Below, piece after piece: positions 33,645 through 40,716 of a DNA stretch of 40,716 nt; the first letter of the stretch is position 1; each line of letters opens with the position of its first letter. This stretch comes from UBA11524 sp965646445 (lineage in GTDB: Bacteria > Bacillota > Clostridia > Christensenellales > Aristaeellaceae). Below the pieces are notes generated by a model. The model was not told the DNA's origin and ran no database searches. It saw nothing but the letters and a program-made list of their open reading frames with translations. The stretch covers positions 1 through 40,716 of the forward strand of contig CBFFZW010000038.1 of the NCBI GenBank assembly GCA_965646445.1. The letters run 5' to 3'. A program made the translations under genes and the position numbers.

Positions 33645-35015
33645 TCAGGCGGCCTCCTGATCGGGCAGGGCCTTCATTCGGCGCAGAATGCCGCCGACGA
33701 TGGCCAGTGCCAGGATAAAAGTGATGATGTCCGCGATGGGCTGGGCCATTTGCAGGCCCAGGAGCCCAAACATAGGCGGCAGGATCAGCAGCATGGGGAT
33801 GAGGCAGAAGCCCTGGCGCGACGCGGAAATCACGGTGGCCCGCACCCCGTAGCCAATGGACTGGGTGAACATGTTGCTCATGGTGATGAAGCCCCACAGC
33901 GGCATGGTCATCAATTGCAGGCGCAGGGCCAGGGTGCCGATGCGGATGACGTCGGGATCGTCCGGGCGGAAGACGGTGATGATGGGCTGGGCCAGGAGCA
34001 TCGCGACGCCCACCAGGCACACAAGCAGGATGGTTGTTACCTTGACGGCGAAGTGGAAGGCCTCCCGCACCCGGCTGTACTGTCCCGCACCGAAGTTGAA
34101 GCCGCACACCGGCTGGAAGCCCTGGCCGAAGCCGATGACGGCGGAATTGATGAACATGACGAAGCGGTTGACGATGGACAGGGCGGCAATGGCGGCGTCG
34201 CCGTACACCCCGGCGGCGGTGTTGAGCACCACCGTGGCGATGGCCGCGATGCCCTGGCGGCCCAGGGAGGGCACGCCGTTGTAGAAAATCCGGCCGTAAA
34301 TGCGTCCGCTGAAGGCGAAGTCCCGCAGGCGGATGGAGATGGCGTCGGGCCGGGTATTGCACATGGTCAGCAGGATGAAGAAGCTCACCGCCTGGGAGAG
34401 GGCGGTGGCGATGGCCGCGCCGGAAGCGCCCAAATTGAAGCCGAAGATTAGGATGGGGTCAAGGATCATGTTCAGGATGCCGCCGGTGGTCACGCCCACC
34501 ATGCCGTAGATGGCCAGCCCCTGGAAGCGCAGGAGGTTGTTCATGGCCAGGGAAGCCATCATGAAGGGCGCGGCGTAGAAAATGTAGGTGGCGTAGTCCA
34601 TGGCATAGGGGGCGATGGTCTCCGTGGCGCCCAGAAAGCGCACCAGGCTGTCCAGATTGCAAAGCGCCAGCGCCGCCAGCACCGCGCCCAGGGTGAAGGC
34701 GGTAACAATGGCCGTGGAGCAGAACCGCCGGGCGTCCTCGTCATGGCCCGATCCCAGGGCATGGCTGACGTTGATGCCGCCGCCCTGACCGATGGTGAAG
34801 GCCAGCGCCTGAATCATGGCCATGGCGGAAAAAACAACGCCCACCGCGCCGGAGGCCGAGGTGCCCAGCTGGCTGACGAAAAAGGTATCGGCCATGTTGT
34901 AGATGTTGGTAATGAGCATGGAAATAATCGTGGGAACGGCCAGCCGGGAAATGACCCGACTGACCGGCTGGCGGAGCATCATATGGGTGCGCTCCTGGGT
35001 GGTCATGGATTTCAT
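33645..35015 (-). CDS. MATE family efflux transporter
   Basis: Predicted 456-residue multidrug and toxin extrusion transporter with about twelve hydrophobic helices in two pseudo-symmetric halves. The first half begins ISRLAVPTIISMLITNIYNMADTFFVSQ, typical of Bacillota MATE proteins, and the second includes FIYNGVPSLGRQGIAAIA-like sequence. It would expel organic compounds in exchange for sodium or protons. The start at 35015 gives a normal length; a longer in-frame reading to 35207 would extend into repeat copy D and is not supported. An alternative start at 35006 is possible. Upstream ribosome-site match is weak (AAAGGA). Confidence 0.9.
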   Translation of the reverse strand: MKSMTTQERTHMMLRQPVSRVISRLAVPTIISMLITNIYNMADTFFVSQLGTSASGAVGVVFSAMAMIQALAFTIGQGGGINVSHALGSGHDEDARRFCSTAIVTAFTLGAVLAALALCNLDSLVRFLGATETIAPYAMDYATYIFYAAPFMMASLAMNNLLRFQGLAIYGMVGVTTGGILNMILDPILIFGFNLGASGAAIATALSQAVSFFILLTMCNTRPDAISIRLRDFAFSGRIYGRIFYNGVPSLGRQGIAAIATVVLNTAAGVYGDAAIAALSIVNRFVMFINSAVIGFGQGFQPVCGFNFGAGQYSRVREAFHFAVKVTTILLVCLVGVAMLLAQPIITVFRPDDPDVIRIGTLALRLQLMTMPLWGFITMSNMFTQSIGYGVRATVISASRQGFCLIPMLLILPPMFGLLGLQMAQPIADIITFILALAIVGGILRRMKALPDQEAA

Positions 35016-35102
35016 GGCGGCGCCGTCCTTTGTTCTGTTTTGGCTCTTCCCAGGTATATTCGACGTTGGAGGGGGGAATCCCTTGCGGGAAAGGGGGATT
35101 CT

Positions 35103-35690
35103 TTTTGGCCGCCCCGCAGGGGCCGAAGGTTTCCCAGAAGCATTGGAAAGCCCCAAGAGTTGGGCCCCGAAGGATTCCAAAGGGCGATCGGAAAGCCCTT
35201 TGGCCACCCGTCAGGGCGGAACCCCTGCGCATGAAAAGTTCTTTTGAGGAGGTGGTTTGCCTTTGGCAGGGCAATGGTGCTGTTTGGTTGTACTTTCTCT
35301 TCAGAGAAAGTACCAAAGAGGATTGGGGGCGGCTGAGTTCAACCTGCATGGCCAGCCGCCTCCAACCCCCCCGTGGCATAGCACGATGTGTGTAGCCATA
35401 AACAGCTACCAGCTAACATCGCCTCGCAGGGGCGGTCATCCTATGGCATATCGGTTGCACATGAGACTGGAACCCGTGGTTCCTAATAATATAGTTATGA
35501 GAACGGAATCTATGGTTTCTATGTCGATTAAGAGAGTCCCATCGGCTTCCATTCAGGCCTGGCGAAGCCATCAGGGCCCCCGCAGGGTGGTCCGCCCTGC
35601 ATGCTCCAAAGTCCTCAAAGTTGCGGGCCGAAGGTTTCCAAAGGGCGATCGGAAAGCACTTTGGTCGCTCCGCAGAGCGAAACCGCTGCT
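35103..35690 (+). repeat. Dispersed hairpin-rich intergenic element, copy D
   Basis: Copy D has the orientation of copies B and C. Two end units come first (35121-35160 and 35163-35205), then a near-palindrome with 11-bp arms (35290-35313), a long stem 35320-35335/35353-35368 with one G-T wobble and one mismatch, the conserved block with the CGCCTCGCAGGGGCGG hairpin (slightly decayed), and a far end unit 35628-35665. The segment holding the TCCAATGGAG-type block in the other copies is missing between about 35440 and 35450. It abuts copy E in the opposite orientation. No gene is supported in 35016-36245. Confidence 0.85.
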
Positions 35691-35724
35691 GCACAAGCAA
35701 TTATTATGAAAAAAAATACCACCA

Positions 35725-36235
35725 CAACTACAACGGTGCCAGTCCCATGTGCAACCACGCCGCAAAGCCAAACAAGACGAAAACCTTGCTGCTTGCTGGA
35801 CATATCCTTGCTCCAATGGAGGTGGACGACCGCCCCTGCGAGGCGGTATTAGCTGGTGACTGTTTATAGCCACGCGCACCATGCTATGCCACGGGGGGCC
35901 TGGGGGCGGCTGGCCATGCAGGTTGAACTCAGCCGCCCCCAGACCTCTTTGGTACTTTCTCTGAAGAGAAAGTACAACCAAACAGCACCATTGCCCTGCA
36001 AAGGGCAAACATCTTCGCATAAGATAATCTTCAGGCAGGAATTTCGCCCTGCGAGGCGACCAAAGGGCTTTCCGATCGCCCTTTGGAAACCTTCGGCCCC
36101 TGCGGGGCTGGATTTACCCATTGCCCCTTGAAAACCTTCAAAAGCCAACTTTGAGGGGCTTTCCAATGCTCCTTGGAATCCTTCGGGGCCCTGCAGGGCC
36201 GGGTCTTTCCATCCTCCTGGAACCTTCAGGGCTAA
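35725..36235 (-). repeat. Dispersed hairpin-rich intergenic element, copy E
   Basis: Copy E is inverted relative to copy D. On the plus strand it reads the block matching GTCCCATGTGCA (35741 onward), the ACCGCC/GGCGGT hairpin (near 35829-35847), the long stem 35897-35912/35930-35945 (15 of 16 pairs), the near-palindrome 35952-35975 with 11-bp arms, a decayed third hairpin, and the end unit CCAAAGGGC...GCCCTTTGG (36060-36086). Three or four degenerate end-type units follow to about 36235. It ends 11 bases before the stop of the histidine kinase gene. Confidence 0.85.
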
Positions 36236-36245
36236 AATCCCGCCT

Positions 36246-37277
36246 TCACAGCGTCACCGTAAAGCAGCATCCGCCCTCCGGCAGATTCCTCACCCCGATG
36301 CTTCCGCCGCACTGATCCAGGATGCGCTTGACCAGGGCCAGGCCCAGGCCGTTGCCCTCCTGGCGATGAGAGCTGTCCGACTGATAGAATTTGTTGAAAA
36401 TGAAGGGCTGCGCGTCCTCGGGGATGCCGGGGCCGCCGTCCGCCACGGTGACGACAATCCGCTGATCCTCCCGGGTCAGCCGGATGCGCAGCAGACCGCC
36501 CGGGGGATCGAACTTGATGGCGTTGTCGATCAGGTTGTTCCACACATGGAGCATCATGGCCTCCTGGCCCTGGTAGTCGACTTCTTCCAGATCCACGTCC
36601 AGATCGATGTCCTTGACCGTCCACTTGGGCTCCAGCAGCAGCACGGACTGGCGGATCTGCTCGTCCAGGCGGTAGGCACTTTGACCGGTGGCGATGGCGT
36701 GGTTATCCACCTTGGACAGCAGCAGAATGTTGCCCACCAGGGTGGACAGCCTGCGGGTGTTGAGCAGAATCCGGCTGACGTACCCGGCCTGCTCTTCGGG
36801 GCTGGCGCTGCCCTGGAGCAGCATGGCGTAGCCCTCGATGGCGTTGATGGGCGTCTTGAACTCATGGGATACGTTGGAAACAAAGTCGCTTTGCAGGGTT
36901 TCGGTGGCGTTGAGGGCCTGAACCATGCGGTTGAAGGAATGGTAGCTGTCGCGGATTTCCGTGATGCGGCTGCGGGTTTCCAGCTGCTGGGTGAAGTCGC
37001 CCTCCGCCACCTGCTTCATGGCCCGGTTCAGCCGGACGATGGGCCGCAGAAGGTAGATGTTCACCGTGACGGACATGGCTACGCCAATGGCGAAGCTGAA
37101 AATAATCAGCCACAGCAGGGGAGAAACCTGGATGTCCGTGCCCACCAGCCAGGTGAGCAGTCCCGCCAGCAGGGAGGCCACCGCCAGGGTACCCAGGATT
37201 TCCACCATGGTGACCATGATGAACAGCAGCCGGATGTTCAGGCTCTTGGGCTGCTTTCGCGCGCTTTGCTTTTTCAT
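36246..37277 (-). CDS. Sensor histidine kinase with short extracellular loop
   Basis: Predicted 343-residue membrane histidine kinase. Two transmembrane helices (about 16-45 and 53-77) are joined by only about seven residues, so there is almost no extracellular sensor; signals are probably detected within or at the membrane. A HAMP domain (about 77-128), the HisKA block SHEFKTPINAIEGY with H138, and the HATPase boxes NLIDNAIKF, DGGPGIPE and GNGLGLALVK follow. The ATG overlaps the response regulator stop by four bases. It would phosphorylate that regulator; the stimulus is unknown, though this membrane-sensing layout is often linked to envelope stress or antibiotics. Confidence 0.93.
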   Translation of the reverse strand: MKKQSARKQPKSLNIRLLFIMVTMVEILGTLAVASLLAGLLTWLVGTDIQVSPLLWLIIFSFAIGVAMSVTVNIYLLRPIVRLNRAMKQVAEGDFTQQLETRSRITEIRDSYHSFNRMVQALNATETLQSDFVSNVSHEFKTPINAIEGYAMLLQGSASPEEQAGYVSRILLNTRRLSTLVGNILLLSKVDNHAIATGQSAYRLDEQIRQSVLLLEPKWTVKDIDLDVDLEEVDYQGQEAMMLHVWNNLIDNAIKFDPPGGLLRIRLTREDQRIVVTVADGGPGIPEDAQPFIFNKFYQSDSSHRQEGNGLGLALVKRILDQCGGSIGVRNLPEGGCCFTVTL

Positions 37278-37945
37278 GCCTTGACCACCTTGTATCCCAC
37301 GCCCCGCATGGTGACGATGTGGAAGTCGGGATTATCCCGGAAGCGATCCCGCAGGCGGCCGATGTGGACATCCACCGTATGGGGATCGGTCTCGGAGGCA
37401 TAGCCCCAGATCTCGTCCATCAGCTGCTGGCGGGTGAAAATCTTGCCGGGGAAGGAGACCAGCTTATAAAGAAGAAGGAACTCCTTCTGGGGCAGGGCGA
37501 TGACCTCGTCGCCCCGGACGGCGGTGTAGGAATCGCAGGACAGCACCGTCTGCCCGATGACCTGGCGGCGCTCGGCGATCATCTGGGCCCGACGCAGCAG
37601 CGCGCCCACCCGCAGCACCATCTCGTTGACGTTGACGGGCTTGACCATGTAATCGTCCGTGCCGGAATTGAAGCCCATGCGCATATCGTCGAAGGCGTCC
37701 TTGGCGGTAATCATCATCACGGGGATGGTGATGCCCGCTTCCCGCAGCTCCCGCACCAGCTCATAGCCGTCCATCACCGGCATCATAATATCGGAAATAA
37801 TCAGATCGAAATAGCCGTTGTCCAGGGCGTCCAGCGCCTGGGCGCCGTCGGATACGCCCACGGCGTCATAGCCGTTCTTGCCCAGCACCTGACGGAACAA
37901 TTCCCGCAACTCCGCGTCGTCCTCCGCGATGAGTATTTTGAACAT
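37274..37945 (-). CDS. OmpR-family response regulator
   Basis: Predicted 223-residue response regulator with a receiver domain (D9-D10 acidic pair, phosphoacceptor D52 in ISDIMMP, K102) and a winged-helix DNA-binding domain (about 125-223, ending MRGVGYKV). The start at 37945 gives the standard MFKILIAEDD N-terminus and is preceded by AGGGAG; a longer in-frame reading to 38011 is not supported. It forms an operon with the short-loop histidine kinase and is transcribed away from pflB. Confidence 0.94.
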   Translation of the reverse strand: MFKILIAEDDAELRELFRQVLGKNGYDAVGVSDGAQALDALDNGYFDLIISDIMMPVMDGYELVRELREAGITIPVMMITAKDAFDDMRMGFNSGTDDYMVKPVNVNEMVLRVGALLRRAQMIAERRQVIGQTVLSCDSYTAVRGDEVIALPQKEFLLLYKLVSFPGKIFTRQQLMDEIWGYASETDPHTVDVHIGRLRDRFRDNPDFHIVTMRGVGYKVVKA

Positions 37946-38060
37946 ATCCAGCGCTCCCTTCGCGCTTCCCGCGCCATCAATTTCGCTTTTGATCGTTTCA
38001 CAGCTTACCACCCGTGCGTCAACGCCGCGTCAACAAAGGGCGAAAAGCGGCCCCGCCATC

Positions 38061-38089
38061 AGGGTAAAACAGTCCGCGGATTTTGTCAA
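38061..38089 (-). promoter_or_regulatory. Probable promoter of the OmpR-type two-component operon
   Basis: On the minus strand a perfect TTGACA (38084-38089) is 17 bases from TACCCT (38061-38066). The -10 is weak (three of six), which would fit regulated expression. The leader to the response regulator start is about 110 bases. Confidence 0.5.
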
Positions 38090-38155
38090 CCGCCGCCCTT
38101 ACGCATTTCCATGGTCAAAACGGCAAAAAAATGCTGAATTATCATTGAAAAAGCC

Positions 38156-38184
38156 TTGCTCTTTTGGACAAAATGCTGTATCAT
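38156..38184 (+). promoter_or_regulatory. Possible promoter of pflB
   Basis: TTGCTC (38156-38161) and TATCAT (38179-38184, five of six) are 17 bases apart. This gives a leader of about 190 bases before pflB, long enough to carry regulation; no known riboswitch was recognised in 38190-38367. Confidence 0.5.
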
Positions 38185-38379
38185 AGTGGAGCGGTGGAGA
38201 ATACCTCACGCCCTGCTTTTTGCGGCTGTGAACAGAAAATAGCGCAAGATTTTGTGTTTGAAGGCTGTTTCAACCCCAGGGAAGGTGGGTATACTCCTTT
38301 CGTAAACAGACGGCAGCGCGGCCGATGCCTCCGGGCGGACGCCGCAGTTCCATCAATATGACGACACAGGAGGATGACT

Positions 38380-40632
38380 ATGGTCAATTTTGAACAGTGG
38401 AATGGCTTCAAGGGCTCCATCTGGAAGGAAGAAGTCAACGTCCGCGACTTCATCCAGAACAACTACAAGCCCTATGATGGGGATGAGTCCTTCCTTGCCG
38501 GCCCCACCGAGGCGACCGACAAGCTGTGGGGCGCCCTGCAGAAGCTGCAGAAGGAAGAGCGTGCCAAGGGCGGCGTGCTGGATATGGATACCAAGATCGT
38601 GTCCAGCATCACCTCTCATGAGCCCGGCTATATCACCGAGGAGCTGAAGGATCAGGAGAAGGTTGTGGGCCTGCAGACCGACAAGCCCCTGAAGCGCGCC
38701 TTCATGCCCTTCGGCGGCATCAAGATGGCGGAGCAGTCCTGCGAGCAGGCCGGCTATACCCCCGACCCCGAGCTGCACAAGATCTTCACTGATTATCATC
38801 TGACCCACTCCGACGCTGTGTTCATGGCCTACACCCCCGAAATGCGCGCTGCCCGCAAGAGCCACATCGTGACCGGCCTGCCGGACACCTACGGCCGCGG
38901 CCGCATCGTGGGCGACTATCGCCGCGTGGCGCTGTACGGCATCGACTTCCTGATCCAGGAGAAGAAGCATGACTTCGACAACTGCGGCTGCGGCGTCATG
39001 ACCGACGACATCATCCGCCAGCGTCAGGAACTGACCATGCAGATGAATGCCCTGAAGGAAATGAAGGTCATGGCCCAGTCCTATGGCTTCGACATTTCCA
39101 AGCCCGCCGCCAACGCCAAGGAAGCCTTCCAGTGGTTGTACTTCGGCTACCTGGCCGCCATCAAGACGCAGAACGGCGCCGCCATGTCCGTGGGCCGCAT
39201 CTCCACCTTCCTGGACATCTATGTGGAGCGCGACCTGGAGAACGGCGTGCTGACCGAGTCCGAGGCGCAGGAGCTGGTGGACCACATCGTCATGAAGTTC
39301 CGCATGGTGAAGTTCGCCCGCATCAAGTCCTACCAGGAGCTGTTCTCCGGCGATCCCGTGTGGGCCACGCTGGAAGTCGGCGGCACCGGTCTGGACGGCC
39401 GCTCCATGGTCACCAAGAACGACTATCGTTTCCTGCACACCCTGGAGAACATGGGCCCCTCTCCCGAACCCAACATGACCGTGCTCTACACTGCTCGCCT
39501 GCCCGAGAACTTCCGCCGCTATGCCGCGAAGATCTCCATCATCTCCTCCTCCGTGCAGTATGAGAACGACGACGTGATGAAGCCCGTGTGGGGCGACGAC
39601 TACAGCATCTGCTGCTGCGTGTCCGCCACCCAGACCGGCAAGGAGATGCAGTTCTTCGGTGCCCGCGCCAACCTGCTCAAAGCGCTGCTGTACGCCATCA
39701 ACGGCGGTATGGACGAGAAGCTCAAGATGCAGGTCGGTCCCGTGTACCAGGCCATTACCTCCGATGTCCTGACCTGGGACGAGGTGAAGCCCGCCTACCT
39801 GCGCATGCTGGACTGGCTGGCCGGTCTGTATGTGAACGTGCTGAACCTGATCCACTATATGCACGACAAGTATTACTATGAGGCCGCTGAGATGGCCCTG
39901 ATCGACACCGACGTGAAGCGCTCCTTCGCCACCGGTATCGCCGGCTTCTCTCACTGCGTGGACTCCATCTGCGCCTTGAAGTACGCCAAGGTCACCGCTA
40001 TCCGCGATGAGGACGGCATGGCTGTTGACTACAAGACCGAGGGCGACTTCCCCAAGTACGGCAACGATGACGACCGTGCCGACGAGGTTGCCAAGTGGCT
40101 GCTGAAGACCTTCATCGACATGATTAAGAAGCACCACACCTATCGCAACTCCGAGCCCAGCACCTCCATCCTGACCATCACCTCCAACGTGGTGTATGGC
40201 AAGGCCACCGGCGCTACCCCCGACGGTCGCAAGGCTTGGACGCCCCTGGCTCCCGGTGCGAACCCCTCCTACGGCGCGGAGCAGAACGGCCTGATCGCCT
40301 CCCTGAACTCCACCGCCAAGCTGCCCTATCACTGGGCCCTGGACGGCATCTCCAACACCCAGACCATCAACCCCGACGCGCTGGGCCACAGCGAGGAGGA
40401 GCGCATCACCAACCTGGTGCAGGTCATGGACGGCTACTTCGACCAGAACGCGCATCACCTGAACGTGAACGTGTTCGGCAAGGAGAAGCTGCTGGACGCC
40501 ATGGAGCATCCTGAGAAGGAAGAGTATGCCAACTTCACCATCCGCGTTTCCGGCTACGCGGTGAAGTTCATCGACCTGACCCGCGAGCAGCAGATGGACG
40601 TTATCGCCCGTACTTGCCACGCGACCATGTAA
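38380..40632 (+). CDS. pflB: Pyruvate formate-lyase
   Basis: Predicted 750-residue glycyl-radical enzyme that cleaves pyruvate with CoA to acetyl-CoA and formate in anaerobic fermentation. The active-site cysteine pair lies in SICCCVSATQTGKEM (C411-C413), and the radical glycine is G725 in RVSGYAVKF near the C-terminus. The length matches classic PflB. The start at 38380 has AGGAGG (38368-38373) at 6 bases; an in-frame ATG at 38374 directly touches it. Strongly biased codon use suggests high expression. The activating enzyme PflA is not seen before the window ends and probably lies beyond the hairpin at 40662. Confidence 0.97.
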   Translation: MVNFEQWNGFKGSIWKEEVNVRDFIQNNYKPYDGDESFLAGPTEATDKLWGALQKLQKEERAKGGVLDMDTKIVSSITSHEPGYITEELKDQEKVVGLQTDKPLKRAFMPFGGIKMAEQSCEQAGYTPDPELHKIFTDYHLTHSDAVFMAYTPEMRAARKSHIVTGLPDTYGRGRIVGDYRRVALYGIDFLIQEKKHDFDNCGCGVMTDDIIRQRQELTMQMNALKEMKVMAQSYGFDISKPAANAKEAFQWLYFGYLAAIKTQNGAAMSVGRISTFLDIYVERDLENGVLTESEAQELVDHIVMKFRMVKFARIKSYQELFSGDPVWATLEVGGTGLDGRSMVTKNDYRFLHTLENMGPSPEPNMTVLYTARLPENFRRYAAKISIISSSVQYENDDVMKPVWGDDYSICCCVSATQTGKEMQFFGARANLLKALLYAINGGMDEKLKMQVGPVYQAITSDVLTWDEVKPAYLRMLDWLAGLYVNVLNLIHYMHDKYYYEAAEMALIDTDVKRSFATGIAGFSHCVDSICALKYAKVTAIRDEDGMAVDYKTEGDFPKYGNDDDRADEVAKWLLKTFIDMIKKHHTYRNSEPSTSILTITSNVVYGKATGATPDGRKAWTPLAPGANPSYGAEQNGLIASLNSTAKLPYHWALDGISNTQTINPDALGHSEEERITNLVQVMDGYFDQNAHHLNVNVFGKEKLLDAMEHPEKEEYANFTIRVSGYAVKFIDLTREQQMDVIARTCHATM

Positions 40633-40661
40633 TGAATCTGGCTGTCGCCTGAGACAGTATG

Positions 40662-40691
40662 GCCCGGCGGAGCTTGCTCCGCCGGGCTTTC
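40662..40691 (+). terminator. Terminator-like hairpin after pflB
   Basis: GCCCGGCGGAGC (40662-40673) pairs perfectly with GCTCCGCCGGGC (40676-40687) across a 2-base gap (the actual loop must be larger), followed by only TTT. The stem is strong but the T-run short, so partial read-through into a downstream gene such as pflA is possible. Confidence 0.65.
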
Positions 40692-40716
40692 AGTATGTCG
40701 CCAAAGTGGCTTACGC

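Noticed and set aside
33648..35207. Upstream extension of the MATE protein to 35207
   Set aside because: The added residues are translated end-unit sequence of repeat copy D, and the family normally begins at the start chosen here.
38255..38278. Possible Rex-like redox operator (TTTGAA..TTTCAA) upstream of pflB
   Set aside because: Only a short, poorly centred inverted repeat; it does not match the TTGTGAA-type consensus well enough to call.
38164..38361. A 65-codon frame in the pflB leader
   Set aside because: It begins inside the predicted promoter region, lacks a ribosome binding site and has no recognisable domain.
1..40716. CRISPR arrays, tRNA genes, insertion sequences with transposases
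   Set aside because: No regularly spaced direct repeats, no tRNA-like cloverleaf and no transposase or integrase gene were seen; the repeats present are dispersed and hairpin-rich.

Overview
The window looks like a high-GC anaerobic gut-type Clostridia (Bacillota) chromosome. The reasons are: YesM/YesN two-component control of an LplB/YtcP-type sugar ABC importer, strong AGGAGG-type ribosome binding sites, an oxygen-sensitive pyruvate formate-lyase, and FtsY, TrmH-type methyltransferase and MATE genes of Bacillota type. This is inference from gene families and style; no rRNA or tRNA lies in the window, so family-level placement is not possible.

Region 1 (742-24858) is one large glycan-utilisation locus built around divergent promoters near 9066-9198. 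The minus-strand arm runs response regulator, histidine kinase, serine hydrolase, CE15-like esterase, ROK sugar kinase and GH31 glycosidase. The plus-strand arm runs two permeases, a solute-binding protein, a hairpin/terminator pair, a clan GH-A glycosidase, a GH2 beta-mannosidase-like enzyme, a cupin-type phosphoglucose isomerase, an unusually long mannose-6-phosphate isomerase, a second cupin-type phosphoglucose isomerase, a GH1 beta-glucosidase, a GH130 mannoside phosphorylase, a Cys-type sulfatase, a TIM-barrel isomerase and a small PQ-loop/SemiSWEET-like membrane protein, and ends at a strong terminator. None of the hydrolases shows a signal peptide. The locus therefore appears to import short, possibly esterified and sulfated, manno/gluco-oligosaccharides and to break them down in the cytoplasm to hexose phosphates.

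Region 2 (25470-35015, all minus strand) is housekeeping and transport: a Na/phosphate cotransporter with PhoU-like tail, a CtpE-like P-type ATPase, a HAD phosphatase, a TrmH/SpoU RNA methyltransferase with ftsY, and a MATE-thioesterase-MGMT-like cluster. Region 3 (36246-40691) has an OmpR-type response regulator and histidine kinase pair (minus) divergent from pflB (plus).

The most unusual content is between the genes. Five copies of an approximately 500-600 base dispersed element fill the larger intergenic gaps (78-690, 24913-25430, 30606-31116, 35103-35690, 35725-36235), in both orientations; the last two form an inverted pair. Each copy carries the same ordered set of hairpins. The arms of the longest hairpin differ between copies but stay complementary around a conserved loop, which points to selection on secondary structure. 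I do not recognise the family; it is the best candidate here for an undescribed structured RNA or a hairpin-rich mobile repeat.
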